Positions 33,475 through 42,860 are shown, counted from the first letter of the stretch. The stretch is DNA of 64,000 nucleotides from Myxococcales bacterium (GCA_016191815.1 JACPVI010000045.1:49495-113494), one strand, 5' to 3'. Notes: generated by a model not told the origin, from the letters alone. Program-made: numbers and translations.

Positions 33475-33687
33475 ATGGCTCGCGACCCCAAGGAACTACA
33501 GCGCCTCGCCGATGAACTTGCCGCCCTCACGCCGGAGGAACGAGCGAAGGTAATCGCGGACGCCTCTCGACGGAATAGGTTCCGGGCACCGCCACGCGAC
33601 TGGAAGCCCCCGGTGCTCACCGGAGGGAGTCACTGGGACGGTGGTTCGCTTCGCCGCGAGGAGCTATACGAGGACGATGGTCGCTGA
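33475..33687 (+). CDS. Small antitoxin-like protein upstream of PIN toxin
   Basis: The 70-residue product starts MARDPKELQRLADELAAL and has LTPEERAKVIADASRRNRF followed by a Trp-containing tail. The gene ends inside the start of the PIN-domain gene (stop at 33685-33687, next ATG at 33677). The N-terminal helix is amphipathic, as in antitoxins that dimerise and bind their own promoter. The family was not matched; role is inferred from its position. Confidence 0.68.
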   Translation: MARDPKELQRLADELAALTPEERAKVIADASRRNRFRAPPRDWKPPVLTGGSHWDGGSLRREELYEDDGR

Positions 33688-34120
33688 CCCGGTTTTTCTC
33701 GACACCAGCCTCATCGTCGCCGCCTCCGTCAACTTCCATCCTGGCTATCCAGCGGCTGTCTCCTACCTCACCGATCTGGTGAAAGAGGAGACGCCCCTGT
33801 GCATCAGCCCACAGGTCTGCCGGGAGTTCATGACCGCCCTGACCCGCAAGCCCATCGGCGGGAAGACGTTCACCGTACCCGAGGCACTGGACGCATTGGG
33901 CACCTGGCACAAGACTTCCATCCTGCTGGAGGAGAACGGGACGACCATCCAGGAGTGGCTCCGCTTGGTCGAGAAACACGACGTGCGCGGCAAGCAGGTT
34001 CACGACTGCAACATCGTGGCGGTGATGCTTGCGAACGGGGTACGCAGGCTGGGCACACGCAATGCGCCCGACTTCGCCCGGTTCGAGAACGAGGTCAGCG
34101 TCGAGCCGATCCTCTCGTGA
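33677..34120 (+). CDS. PIN-domain ribonuclease (VapC-like toxin)
   Basis: The 147-residue protein starts at the ATG overlapping the antitoxin stop. It has the PIN acidic residues in PVFLDTSLIVAAS (D), SPQVCREFMTAL (E), HDCNIVAVMLANG (D) and TRNAPDFARF. PIN toxins cleave tRNA or rRNA at Mg2+ in the cytoplasm. It would form a complex with the protein encoded just upstream. The longer open frame from 33641 adds residues that are not PIN-like. Confidence 0.85.
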   Translation: MVADPVFLDTSLIVAASVNFHPGYPAAVSYLTDLVKEETPLCISPQVCREFMTALTRKPIGGKTFTVPEALDALGTWHKTSILLEENGTTIQEWLRLVEKHDVRGKQVHDCNIVAVMLANGVRRLGTRNAPDFARFENEVSVEPILS

Positions 34121-34286
34121 AGTCATTCGGTTTCGGGCGGCTCTTCCTCTGCCACCTCGGCGTCGACTATGTCGAGGAGCTGACGGCGCGGGTCTTCCGG
34201 AGTCCCGTCGTCTTGGCGCTGCCGGCGCTCACCCTCAGGGCGCCGCGTGCTTCTTGTGTTCAGGCCCGGCTCTTACACCCCGCTCC

Positions 34287-35870
34287 CTATTCGACCTTGA
34301 ATGCGTACAGATGATAGACGCCGGTCCCCTTGCCGCCCTCGATGCAGGGCCGGCAGGCCCACTCGCTTTGCGACATGCAACCGTAGCCCTCGTAGCCTTC
34401 GCTTCGCTTGAACGGGTTGGTGCCCGGACAGACGCGCTCGCCGGATTTGAGGCCGGTGGGCGCCCACGCGAGCACATAGAGGATGCCGTCGTGCAGCACC
34501 GGGACGAAAGGCAGCGGCCTACCCGAAAGCCTGTACCACCACCGGATATTGCCGTCGCTGTCGATGGAGTAGAGCCTGCAGTTCGCCGATGCCACGTAGA
34601 CGCCGGACTTCGTTCGACTCGCCACCGGGGCGCCGACGACATCGCTTTTCTCGCGCCTGTCCGGCGACAGAGTGATGCCCTCCGCGAATGGAAACACCAC
34701 ATCCCACTTCCTGGCGCCCGTGCCACCCTCGAGCGCAGCGAGCCAGCCGACCGTGTCGTCCTTGGAACCGGTGCTGGCCTTCCAGAACCTGCTCGTGACG
34801 TAGACGTTGCCGTCGAAGCCCTGAATGGCTTGAAGCCCCCCTCCGGCCAAGTTCTTCACTTGGTCGGACCAGACAGACTTGCGATCCTTGAACCAGACCA
34901 CCGATCCGTCGGCGACCGAGTGGGCGGCAAGGAGATCCCCGGGGCTGTTCGTGCCCAGTCCGTACCACCAGTTCATGATCCATAAGTCGAGTGCGCCTGC
35001 GGCCGGAACGTGGATCGCATCCGCCCCAAGTCCCCCAGGTGGCGGGCTCGCATAGAACTTCACAGACCCGTCGGAGACACGAATGCCCATCGGTGTCGAA
35101 GATTGCGCCCAGTAGGTAGTGCCCTCATCATCCATCGGCGCAAAGCCGCCCCCGGGCACGAACCGTTGCCACTGGACCTTCCCGTCGATCCCTATTGCGC
35201 GAACCGAGCCGTCGCCGCTCTTCCACACCAGCGTGCCGTCGCGAGCAATCGTCGGCGCCGGCCATTCCCAAACATCGTAGCTGATGCCCGCGTCGTTGTA
35301 TTCGGACTCCCAGGAGAATGCCGCCCGTGGACCATCGAAGAAGTCGACGTCGGCCAGGTCAAGCAGGGCAGGGCTTGAGGCATTCGGAAGCCAGACGAGT
35401 CGCCCATCCCGTGTCAGCCCGGCGAAATTCTCCTGGTAGGTCCAACTGTGCACCCAAATCCGCTCCGGTGTCCCTGACTGGGCATCGTACAGCCACAGCG
35501 CTCCTCCGGCGATGGCCGCAAGCCGCCGGTCGGCCGAAGAGACTGCATATCCCGCGATCTTGGTGCCGGAGACTCCTCCGTTTTCTAGCTCCGAGAAGGT
35601 CACGCTAAACCACATCGGGACGAGGGTGTGACGCCAGAGGGGGTAGACCGGGCCGCTAGCCTCGGCGCCAGTACCACAGAACTCCGGAACAGGGAGGCTC
35701 GCGCCGAAGTCATCGAAGAACTTCCAGATTCTCGGAGATTCGGTCAGCAGGTCCGGATTGCCCAAGCGACCGCAATTGGGCTCGCAGTTCCCCGGCGGGC
35801 TGAACACTGTCGGGGGCTCCTTGCATGCAAGCAGCAGCGCCAGCCCGAACGGCGTGAGTTGGCGTATCAC
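34287..35870 (-). CDS. Secreted lipoprotein with PQQ-type beta-propeller repeats
   Basis: The start is a GTG at 35870 whose stop-overlap with the upstream gene (GTGA) indicates coupling. The 527-residue protein has a short signal peptide with a lipobox (GLALLLAC, cysteine about residue 14), a Cys-containing region, and propeller-like repeats (GGALWLYDAQSG, TIARDGTLVWKSGDGSVRAIG, SGVYVASANCRLYSIDSDGNIRWWYRLSG). A Cys-rich tail (WACRPC) ends it. It resembles the lipoprotein at 5831-7750 only in fold. A cell-surface role is likely; no enzyme motif was seen. Confidence 0.72.
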   Translation of the reverse strand: MIRQLTPFGLALLLACKEPPTVFSPPGNCEPNCGRLGNPDLLTESPRIWKFFDDFGASLPVPEFCGTGAEASGPVYPLWRHTLVPMWFSVTFSELENGGVSGTKIAGYAVSSADRRLAAIAGGALWLYDAQSGTPERIWVHSWTYQENFAGLTRDGRLVWLPNASSPALLDLADVDFFDGPRAAFSWESEYNDAGISYDVWEWPAPTIARDGTLVWKSGDGSVRAIGIDGKVQWQRFVPGGGFAPMDDEGTTYWAQSSTPMGIRVSDGSVKFYASPPPGGLGADAIHVPAAGALDLWIMNWWYGLGTNSPGDLLAAHSVADGSVVWFKDRKSVWSDQVKNLAGGGLQAIQGFDGNVYVTSRFWKASTGSKDDTVGWLAALEGGTGARKWDVVFPFAEGITLSPDRREKSDVVGAPVASRTKSGVYVASANCRLYSIDSDGNIRWWYRLSGRPLPFVPVLHDGILYVLAWAPTGLKSGERVCPGTNPFKRSEGYEGYGCMSQSEWACRPCIEGGKGTGVYHLYAFKVE

Positions 35871-36421
35871 GGCAGTACGGCGTTGAAAGAGCCGAATGCT
35901 GGCGAGCTCGGCGTCACGACGACCCCTTGCGCGGGGAAGCCCCCAGGGGGCGGCGTGAAGATCTGTTTCGCGTCCAGCTCTAGTGGAACGTTGCCGATGT
36001 GGGCCCCTGTGAACTCGAACTTGCGCGGGTTCGAATACAGGCTCTCGGGGATGAGGCATCGGCTGGGTTCCTCCTGCCCTGTCCACCACAGCCGAATCTC
36101 ATCCTTCTTCCAATCTGCGAAGTAGTCGAACCTGTGGTTCGACGAGTACCACGACTCCTGGGAAGAGTTGGGGTGGTTCTCGGGCTTGCGTCCCGGCACC
36201 GGGAAGGTGCTCGAGTGTTCCCAGTCCAAGTAGGCCGGGCTTGAACGCATTTTCACGTCCGTCGCCGTCAACAACTCGGGGCCGACGAGAATCCCTCTGA
36301 AGTCCCACCCCTCGGAGGTGACGCCGAGCCGCTGATAGATGGCCGGGACCTTCGTGAAGAAGTGGACGCCGCTGCGATCGAGGTTGCCGTGGACCGCGTA
36401 CACGCCGGACCCGATGAGCAT
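35867..36421 (-). CDS. Hypothetical protein, probably 5'-truncated
   Basis: The 184-residue frame starts MLIGSGVYAVHGNLDRSGVH and contains a Trp-rich part (EEWSS-like HSSTFPVPGRKPENHP, FADWKKDEIRLWWTGQE) and PPGGFPAQGVVVTPS. The same frame stays open, without a normal start codon, for 24 codons back to the TAG that ends the MopE-like gene at 36494, and those codons (SLAYLFAHRDSFPGLFNA) look coding. The gene therefore seems to have lost its 5' end where the MopE-like gene begins to be adjacent. No family recognised. Confidence 0.45.
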   Translation of the reverse strand: MLIGSGVYAVHGNLDRSGVHFFTKVPAIYQRLGVTSEGWDFRGILVGPELLTATDVKMRSSPAYLDWEHSSTFPVPGRKPENHPNSSQESWYSSNHRFDYFADWKKDEIRLWWTGQEEPSRCLIPESLYSNPRKFEFTGAHIGNVPLELDAKQIFTPPPGGFPAQGVVVTPSSPAFGSFNAVLP

Positions 36422-36493
36422 GGCGTTGAAGAGGCCGGGGAAGCTGTCGCGATGCGCGAACAGGTAAGCAAGGGAGATTTGCGGGATGACGGC

Positions 36494-39400
36494 CTACTGG
36501 CAGGAAAGCGTGCTGTCGAACGTGCCCGCGGGGATGCTCCCGCTGCCGCCGTAGAAGACGCGGCTCTTGGCCGCCCAGCTCGACAGCCCGTCCTTGTCCC
36601 CGGGCCGGCAAGGAGGGTTGGAGGTGCACGAGCCGCTGGTGGCGGAGAGCTCCACCGAGCTGGAGGTGGGATCCTTCGAGCCGGCGAAGTCGATCTTCCG
36701 GGTCATGATCTGCCGCTTGAAGGTGCTCGTGTCGGCGACATACCGGATCGCCGAGAGCCAGATGCGGGTGGAGCTCACCGTAGCCCTCGGCCGGAAGATG
36801 GAGTTGGCCCCGTTCTCCGTGCCATAGGCCAGGTAGGCGTAGTGCCAAACCTGGTCGTTGGTGAGCCAGAAGTTCAGGTCGGCCTGGGGAGTGGTGCCGG
36901 TCTCGCGGGTGATGTAGGCGACGAACCACTGATCTCCGCTGGACTGGAAGTAGGCCACCTCCGGCTCATCCAGGGTGCGGGAGGTCTCCGTGCGCACCAC
37001 GGTGTCGGCGCTCTTCGCGGAGCCGTCTTCGTTGGCGGTGAAGGTGCTCACGTTGGCGGCCGAGGGGCGGTAGGCCACCGAAATCTTCCGCAGCGAGGCC
37101 GCGCTCACGCAGCTCTGCGAGCTTCCCCAGTCGGCGTGAGTGGAGTCGGCGCCCACTCCCGCCTGGACGCCCGCGCCGGCCACCAGGGTGCTGCTCGTCA
37201 CCGCGGCGCCGCCCGGGCCCTTGATCTCCCATGCCGAGGTGGTGGCGTTCCAGATGGGCTCGACCCTGGCGAGCTTGATGCCCACCCCGCTGTCCCGCCA
37301 GAGCACAGTCACGCGCTTGCCGTTGCCCCGCACCACCCTGAGCGAGTCGAGCGCGTTGCCGGAGTTGAACAGGCTCCAGAGGTAGGTCCGCTTCGCGCCG
37401 GTGGCGCCGTCCATGTAGTAGAGGTCGACCTCGATCCCGATGGTGCCGCTCTTCCACAGGCCGGCCACGAGGAAGCCGTCCCCTGCCTGCGCCAGCGCCA
37501 CGTCGGTGTAGGTGAGCGAGGTGGCGGAGACCGGCGTCCCGGCCGGCGCTCCATTCACGTCAAGCCTCTGGAAGAGGAGCCCCGAGGTGCCCACCCCCAG
37601 CGCGAGGGCGCCTCCGGCGAGCGCATCGGTGCCGCTGCCGTTCACCCCGCCGGCGCAAGAGGCCGAGGAGTAGTAGTACGGCGCGAGCTCCACGTCCTGG
37701 TAGGCCACGGTGGAGAGGTCCGCGGTGGCCGAGATGGTCGGCTCGTCGACGACGCCGTCGCAGTCGTTGTCCAGCCCGTCGCAGGCCGCCGCGGTGGGCG
37801 CGCCGGGAGTGGCGCTGCAGACCGTGCCCGTGCCGTCGGCCTTGCAGACGTACGTGCCGCTGCGCTGGCAGACCCCGAGCCCGGCGGTGCAGGCCTGCCC
37901 CTTGTTGGGGAAGTCCTCGTCGGTGGAGTTGTCACAGTCGTCGTCCAGCCCGTTGCAGCTCTCCGTGCCCGGGCCCTGGTTCCTCAGGCAGGTGAGCACG
38001 CCGGACTGGCAGGTGACGGTCCCGGCCGAGCAGACCCCCGCCTGGCCGGTGTTGCAGGAGGCGCCGCCTCCGGGGTTGCCCTCATCGACCTGGGTGTCGC
38101 AGTCGTCGTCGGTGCCGTTGCAGCTTTCGGCCGCGCCCGGCCTCACCGAGGCGTTGGCGTCGTTGCAGTCGGTGTTGTTGGTCACCTTGCCCGAGACCGG
38201 GCCGCAGGAGGCCTGGGGCGTGGCGCCGGTGGCGCCGTACCCGTCGCCGTCGGCGTCGGTGTAGTAGCTCTGGGTCGGCAGGCCCTCGTCGATCTGCGTG
38301 TCGCAGTCCTGGTCCAGCCCGTCGCAGACCTCGGTGGCGCCCGGCTTGATGCCGGCGTTGGAGTCGTTGCAGTCGGTGTTGTTGGTCACCTTCCCCGCCA
38401 CCGGCGCGCAGGAGGACTGCGCGGTGGAGCCCGAGGCGCCGTAGCCGTCGGAGTCCAGGTCCGGGTAGTAGGAGAGGAAGGTGAGCCCTTCGTCGGTCTG
38501 TCCGTCGCAGTCATCGTCCGAGCCGTTGCAGGCCTCGGCCGCGCCGGGGTGAATGGAGCCGTTGGAGTCGTTGCAGTCGGTGTTGTTGGTCACCTTCCCG
38601 GCCACCGGCGAGCAGGAGACCTGCGCCGTGGAACCGACCGCCCCATAGCCGTCGCTGTCCAGGTCGGGGTAGTAGCTCTGGGTGACGGTGCCATTGTCGA
38701 TCTGCCCGTCGCAGTTGTCGTCCACTCCGTTGCAAGTCTCCGGCGCGGTGGGGTGGACGAGGTTGCTCGAGTCGTTGCAGTCGGTGTTGTTGGTCACCTT
38801 CCCGGCCACCGGCGCGCAAGAGGACTGGGCCGCGGCGCTCGAAGAGCCGTAGCCGTCGCCGTCGGCGTCGGGCCAGTAGCTCTGGAAGGAAAGCCCCTCG
38901 TCCGTCTGGGAGTCGCAGTCGTCGTCGCGGCCGTTGCAGGCCTCGGTGCCCGCCGGGTTGACCGAAGCGAGCGCGTCGTCGCAGTCCTGGTTGTTGGTGA
39001 CCTTCCCGCTCAAAGGAGAGCAGGAGGACTGCGCCTGGGCGCTGGAGGAGCCGTAGCCGTCGCCGTCGGCGTCCGGGTAGTAGCTGGCGAAGGCGAGCCC
39101 GTCGTCCACCTGGCCGTTGCAGTTGTCGTCGCGGAAGTTGCACACCTCGCTGGCGGTGGGCTTCACCGACGGATTGGCGTCGTCGCAGTCCTGGTTGTTG
39201 GTGACCCTCCCGGCGATCGCCTGGCAGGAGCTGACCGGCTGGCCGGAGGCCGCCCCGAAGCCGTCTCCGTCGCCGTCTTGGTAGTAGCTCGCGAAGGTGA
39301 GCCCGTCGTCCGCCTGGCCGTTGCAGTTGTCGTCGACTCCGTTGCAGCTCTCGGTAGCGCTGGGCTTCACCGCCGGGTTGGTGTCGTTGCAGTCGCCGTT

Positions 39401-40396
39401 GTTGGTGACCTTCCCGGCGATGGGCTGGCAGGAGCTGACCCCCTGGGCGGAGGCCGCCCCGAAGCCGTCGCCATCCGCGTCGGTGTAGTAGTTCGAGAAG
39501 GCGAGGCCGTCATCGACCAGGGAGTCGCAGTCGTCGTCGCGGCCGTTGCAGGCCTCCGGCGCCCCTGGCTTCACGGTGGAGTCGAGGTCGTTGCAGTCGG
39601 TGTCGTTCTGCACCTTGCCGGGGACGGCGGAGCAGCTCGACTCCTTGGCGCTCCCCGCCGCGCCGAAACCATCGCCGTCGGCGTCGGGGTAGTAGTCGTT
39701 GAAGACGATGCCGTTGTCGACCTGGCCGTCGCAGTTGTCGTCCACCTTGTTGCACTGCTCGGTGGCGGTGGGTTTGATGGTGGCGTTCTGGTCGTTGCAG
39801 TCGGTGTTGTCGGGCACCTTCCCCAGCACCGAGGCCTGGCAGCTCCTAAGGGCAGTTCCAGCCGCGTCGCCGAAGCCGTCGCCGTCGGCGTCCGGGTAGT
39901 AGTCCTTGAAGGTGAGGCCGTCGTCGGAGGAGCCGCTGCAATCGTCGTCGATGCCGTTGCACACCTCGGCGGCGCCGGGCTTCACGTTCGGGTCCGCGTC
40001 ATTGCAGTCCCCCGAGGCGGTCACCGAGCCGGCCGGCGGAGCCGCGCAGCCTTCGCCGGTCTTTTGGGGGCCGCCCACTCCGTCGCCGTCGCCGTCGGCG
40101 TAGTAGGTGCGGATGGGCAGCTCCTCGTCCACCAAGTCATCGCAGTCGTCGTCGGTGCCGTTGCAGACCTCACTCGCCCCGGGGCGAGTTGAGGGGTTGG
40201 AGTCGTTGCAGTCGAGGAAATGGGCGCCGGAGCAGTCGCCGGTGCCGGGAACCCCATCGCCGTCGTTGTCCAGGCAGACTGGTCCCGGCGAGATGGTGCC
40301 GGAGTCGGGCACTTCGGGTGGCGTCTTTCCGCCCCCGCACGCCGCGACCGCCAGCGCCAGCGCGGCCAGGGCGCACGATGAAAACCTGCACTGCAT
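36494..40396 (-). CDS. MopE-like calcium-repeat lipoprotein (first paralogue)
   Basis: This roughly 1300-residue lipoprotein has a lipobox (ALAVAAC, Cys near residue 20 from the ATG at 40396, which follows an AGGTGA ribosome site). Residues about 40-720 carry ten repeats of about 60 residues. Each contains a Cys pair (CNGxDDxCDG-type) and a DxDxDGxG calcium-binding loop (YYPDADGDGFG). A Cys-rich region of about 120 residues follows. The last 420 residues form a domain shared with the next gene (RGNGKRVTVLWRDSG, KISVAYRPSA, RVFYGGSG). MopE from Methylococcus is a surface and secreted copper protein, but copper ligands were not recognised here. Function unknown. Confidence 0.85.
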   Translation of the reverse strand: MQCRFSSCALAALALAVAACGGGKTPPEVPDSGTISPGPVCLDNDGDGVPGTGDCSGAHFLDCNDSNPSTRPGASEVCNGTDDDCDDLVDEELPIRTYYADGDGDGVGGPQKTGEGCAAPPAGSVTASGDCNDADPNVKPGAAEVCNGIDDDCSGSSDDGLTFKDYYPDADGDGFGDAAGTALRSCQASVLGKVPDNTDCNDQNATIKPTATEQCNKVDDNCDGQVDNGIVFNDYYPDADGDGFGAAGSAKESSCSAVPGKVQNDTDCNDLDSTVKPGAPEACNGRDDDCDSLVDDGLAFSNYYTDADGDGFGAASAQGVSSCQPIAGKVTNNGDCNDTNPAVKPSATESCNGVDDNCNGQADDGLTFASYYQDGDGDGFGAASGQPVSSCQAIAGRVTNNQDCDDANPSVKPTASEVCNFRDDNCNGQVDDGLAFASYYPDADGDGYGSSSAQAQSSCSPLSGKVTNNQDCDDALASVNPAGTEACNGRDDDCDSQTDEGLSFQSYWPDADGDGYGSSSAAAQSSCAPVAGKVTNNTDCNDSSNLVHPTAPETCNGVDDNCDGQIDNGTVTQSYYPDLDSDGYGAVGSTAQVSCSPVAGKVTNNTDCNDSNGSIHPGAAEACNGSDDDCDGQTDEGLTFLSYYPDLDSDGYGASGSTAQSSCAPVAGKVTNNTDCNDSNAGIKPGATEVCDGLDQDCDTQIDEGLPTQSYYTDADGDGYGATGATPQASCGPVSGKVTNNTDCNDANASVRPGAAESCNGTDDDCDTQVDEGNPGGGASCNTGQAGVCSAGTVTCQSGVLTCLRNQGPGTESCNGLDDDCDNSTDEDFPNKGQACTAGLGVCQRSGTYVCKADGTGTVCSATPGAPTAAACDGLDNDCDGVVDEPTISATADLSTVAYQDVELAPYYYSSASCAGGVNGSGTDALAGGALALGVGTSGLLFQRLDVNGAPAGTPVSATSLTYTDVALAQAGDGFLVAGLWKSGTIGIEVDLYYMDGATGAKRTYLWSLFNSGNALDSLRVVRGNGKRVTVLWRDSGVGIKLARVEPIWNATTSAWEIKGPGGAAVTSSTLVAGAGVQAGVGADSTHADWGSSQSCVSAASLRKISVAYRPSAANVSTFTANEDGSAKSADTVVRTETSRTLDEPEVAYFQSSGDQWFVAYITRETGTTPQADLNFWLTNDQVWHYAYLAYGTENGANSIFRPRATVSSTRIWLSAIRYVADTSTFKRQIMTRKIDFAGSKDPTSSSVELSATSGSCTSNPPCRPGDKDGLSSWAAKSRVFYGGSGSIPAGTFDSTLSCQ
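38080..40230 (-). repeat. Ten MopE-type calcium-binding repeats
   Basis: About 180-base coding units, each giving CNGxDDxCDGxVDxGL followed by YYPDADGDGFG, with GKVTNNTDCNDSN linkers in the middle copies. The copies at 38150-38700 are nearly identical in protein sequence, as expected for recent unit duplication or gene conversion. Confidence 0.85.
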
Positions 40397-40413
40397 CCAC
40401 TTCACCTGCTTGG

Positions 40414-40431
40414 GGCCTCCGGCCGGAGGCC
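40414..40431. promoter_or_regulatory. 18-bp perfect palindrome upstream of MopE-like gene
   Basis: GGCCTCCGG and its reverse complement CCGGAGGCC form an uninterrupted palindrome a few bases before the start of the first MopE-like gene. It could be a repressor or activator site or an mRNA structure. In this GC-rich region chance is possible. The gap 40406-40568 also holds G/C-rich CGGTC repeats with no gene. Confidence 0.3.
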
Positions 40432-40568
40432 ACGGCGTGCGAAAGGTAGTTGATTCGCGGCGGCGCAGGCAAATCGCGCCGTGTCCGTCCCCGAAACCGT
40501 TGCCCGTCCCCGGGCCCGCGCCCGAGGCCGCACCCGGTCCCGGTCCCGAACCCGGCGGTTCTACTCCG

Positions 40569-42860
40569 TCAATTGCATCCGATGACGCTGCTGGAGACCT
40601 TCCCCTGGGAGCTTCCGTAGAGGACCGCGCCGTCGGTCTTCAGCGAGCCGGACGACGAGGAGAGCGGCCGGGCCAGCTTCTTGGTGCCGTTGACGCAGTT
40701 GGCGCCGGTGCAGCCCGAGTAGACGGTGGCCTGGCTGAGCGGCACCACGGTGGCGCCGCTCAGGCTGACCTTGCCCATGCGGATCTGCGGCTCCGCGGAG
40801 AGGGTGGTGGTTCCGTAGATCAGCGCGCCGAGGAGGAATTCGGTGGGCCGGGCGGCGAGGCGCGGCTGGGCAACCGAGCTCGCGCCGTTCCCGTTGTGGT
40901 AGCCACCGAAGACCGTGTAGGAGCCGGCGCTCTGCCAGAAGTAGAGGCCCTCGTCGTTGGTGGAGCTCCACCCCACGCTGAAGGCGACCGCCCAGCGGTC
41001 TCCGCTCACGTACGTCCAGGCCACATCCGGGTTGCGCGGGGAATAGGAGGCAGCGCCGGTATAGATGGTGTTCCCACCGCCCACCGGGGTGCCGTCCTCG
41101 TTGAAGGTGGCGAGCCTGAGGGTTTCGCTCTGCCGGTAGGCCACCGCGAAGCGCGCGAGGCCCAATGGACAGCCGAGGGTGTCGCCGTACTCCTCGTGGC
41201 TGGAGGCCGCCCCGAAGGCGCCGTTGTTTCCGGCGGCAGTGATGAGGTCGGTCGGGGCGGTGACGGTGTTGACGGTGAACGCGCTCCCCGAGCCGGAGAA
41301 GCTGATCCGGCCGAAACGGATCTTCGTTCCCCCGGAGCCGTTGTTCTCCCGCCAGAGGAGGATCACCCGCCCCCCGTTGCCTCGGACCATCTCCATCTCC
41401 CCGATGGTGGCGGGCGAGGTGACCGAGTAGTAGCCGAAGTAGTCGCCACCGCCCAGCGTGCGCGCGGAGGGCCCCGGCCCGACGTAGTAGAGGTCGATGT
41501 ACGAGCTGGACCAGCGCACCGCGATCGCCAGCCCCGAGCCCGCCTGGGCGATCGCCACCCGGGTATACGAGCTGAACGGCGAGGGGGCCGCGAAGGGGGT
41601 CTGGCTCACCACCGTGCCGTCGCCGCGGATTTCCTGCACGTACAGCTCGTTGCCCAAAAGGTAGGCCGCCACGTAGCGCTGGAAGGCGTCGGTGCCCGAG
41701 GCGCCCTGGCCGCCGTTGCAGGAGGTCGAGGTGTAGAAGAACGGCGCCACCTCGATCGCGGTCGGGTCGAACGCGGTCGCCACGTCCGCGTGGCGCACCG
41801 TCTCCAGCTCGTCGGTCCTCCCGTCACAGTCGTTGTCCAGGGTGTCGCAGGCGGCGGCGGTGGGCTGTCCGGGCGTGGCGTTGCACTCGGTGCCGGTCTT
41901 GTCCGCCTTGCAGACGAAGCCACCGCTCCGCTGGCACACCCCGACCCCGGAGTTGCAGGCCTGGCCGAGGTTGCTGAACGTCTCGTCGGCGAGGTTGTCG
42001 CAGTCGTTGTCCAGCCCGTCGCACAGCTCCGCCGAGGGGTTCACGTTGCGCACGCACTTGGTGACGCCTCCCTGGCACTGGTTGGTCCCGGGCGCGCAGA
42101 CGCCGAGCTCGCCGGTGGCGCAGGCGTTGCCCTGGCCGGGGAAGGTCTCGTCGGTCGAGCCGTCGCAGTCGTCGTCCTTGCCGTTGCAGATCTCGTTTCC
42201 GTTCGGGTGGATGGAGGCGTTGCCGTCGTCGCAGTCTCCCCCTTGCGTCACCTTCCCGGGCAGCGAGGACTGGCAGCTCTGGGTCGGGGCGCCAGCGCCG
42301 AAGCCGTCGCCGTCTCCGTCGGTGTAGAAGCTCCGGGTCTGGACGTTCTCGTCCACCTGCCCGTTGCAGTTGTCGTCCCTCTGGTTGCAGGCCTCGGACG
42401 CGCCGGGGAAGACGTTCTTGTCCTGATCGTCGCAGTCGCCCGACTTGGAAATCTTCCCGGGGATGGAGGCCTGGCAGGTCGTCTCCGGCAGGCCGGCGCC
42501 GTAGCCGTCACCGTCTCCGTCGAGGAAGAAGTCGTTGAGGGGCAGGCCCTCGTCCGCGGAGAGGTTGCAGTTGTTGTCCTTCCCGTCGCAGCTCTCCTGG
42601 GCCTTGGGGCTCACCGAGGGATCCGCGTCGTCGCAGTCGGGCTGGGGGAAGTCCGCGCAGTCGCCGGTGCCGGGAGCTCCGTCGCCGTCGTTGTCCAGGC
42701 AGATCCGGGTGCCTCCTCCACCGCCGCCACCGCCGGCGCCCGAGTCGCGGGAGCCGCCGTCCGGCCGGTTCGGAGGCGGGCCGGGGCAGCCGGCCGCCCA
42801 GAGGAGCGCCAACGCCAACAGCCCTAGCTCGGACCTCGGGGCGAGCACGACGACCCTCAC
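40569..42860 (-). CDS. MopE-like calcium-repeat lipoprotein (second paralogue)
   Basis: The 763-residue product has a signal peptide and lipobox (LLWAAGC), a poly-Gly linker, and only two full calcium units (FFLDGDGDGYG and FYTDGDGDGFG) after CLDNDGDGAPG. Cys motifs of the type CDGLDNDCDNLADETF follow, and then a C-terminal domain of about 390 residues homologous to the first paralogue (RGNGGRVILLWREN, RFAVAYRQSE, AVLYGSSQG). The gene is thus a shorter copy with fewer repeats. The start is either GTG 42860 or GTG 42848; the first lies inside a hairpin-containing repeat element at 42853-42900. Function unknown. Confidence 0.85.
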   Translation of the reverse strand: MRVVVLAPRSELGLLALALLWAAGCPGPPPNRPDGGSRDSGAGGGGGGGGTRICLDNDGDGAPGTGDCADFPQPDCDDADPSVSPKAQESCDGKDNNCNLSADEGLPLNDFFLDGDGDGYGAGLPETTCQASIPGKISKSGDCDDQDKNVFPGASEACNQRDDNCNGQVDENVQTRSFYTDGDGDGFGAGAPTQSCQSSLPGKVTQGGDCDDGNASIHPNGNEICNGKDDDCDGSTDETFPGQGNACATGELGVCAPGTNQCQGGVTKCVRNVNPSAELCDGLDNDCDNLADETFSNLGQACNSGVGVCQRSGGFVCKADKTGTECNATPGQPTAAACDTLDNDCDGRTDELETVRHADVATAFDPTAIEVAPFFYTSTSCNGGQGASGTDAFQRYVAAYLLGNELYVQEIRGDGTVVSQTPFAAPSPFSSYTRVAIAQAGSGLAIAVRWSSSYIDLYYVGPGPSARTLGGGDYFGYYSVTSPATIGEMEMVRGNGGRVILLWRENNGSGGTKIRFGRISFSGSGSAFTVNTVTAPTDLITAAGNNGAFGAASSHEEYGDTLGCPLGLARFAVAYRQSETLRLATFNEDGTPVGGGNTIYTGAASYSPRNPDVAWTYVSGDRWAVAFSVGWSSTNDEGLYFWQSAGSYTVFGGYHNGNGASSVAQPRLAARPTEFLLGALIYGTTTLSAEPQIRMGKVSLSGATVVPLSQATVYSGCTGANCVNGTKKLARPLSSSSGSLKTDGAVLYGSSQGKVSSSVIGCN

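Noticed and set aside
36362..40192. 1276-codon rightward frame opposite the MopE-like gene
   Set aside because: It is a Val/Ala/Gly-rich frame created by the repeated codons of the real gene on the other strand.
38080..40230. Regular repeats considered as a CRISPR array
   Set aside because: The repeat units are about 180 bases, in frame and coding for Cys and calcium motifs; there are no short identical repeats with unique spacers.
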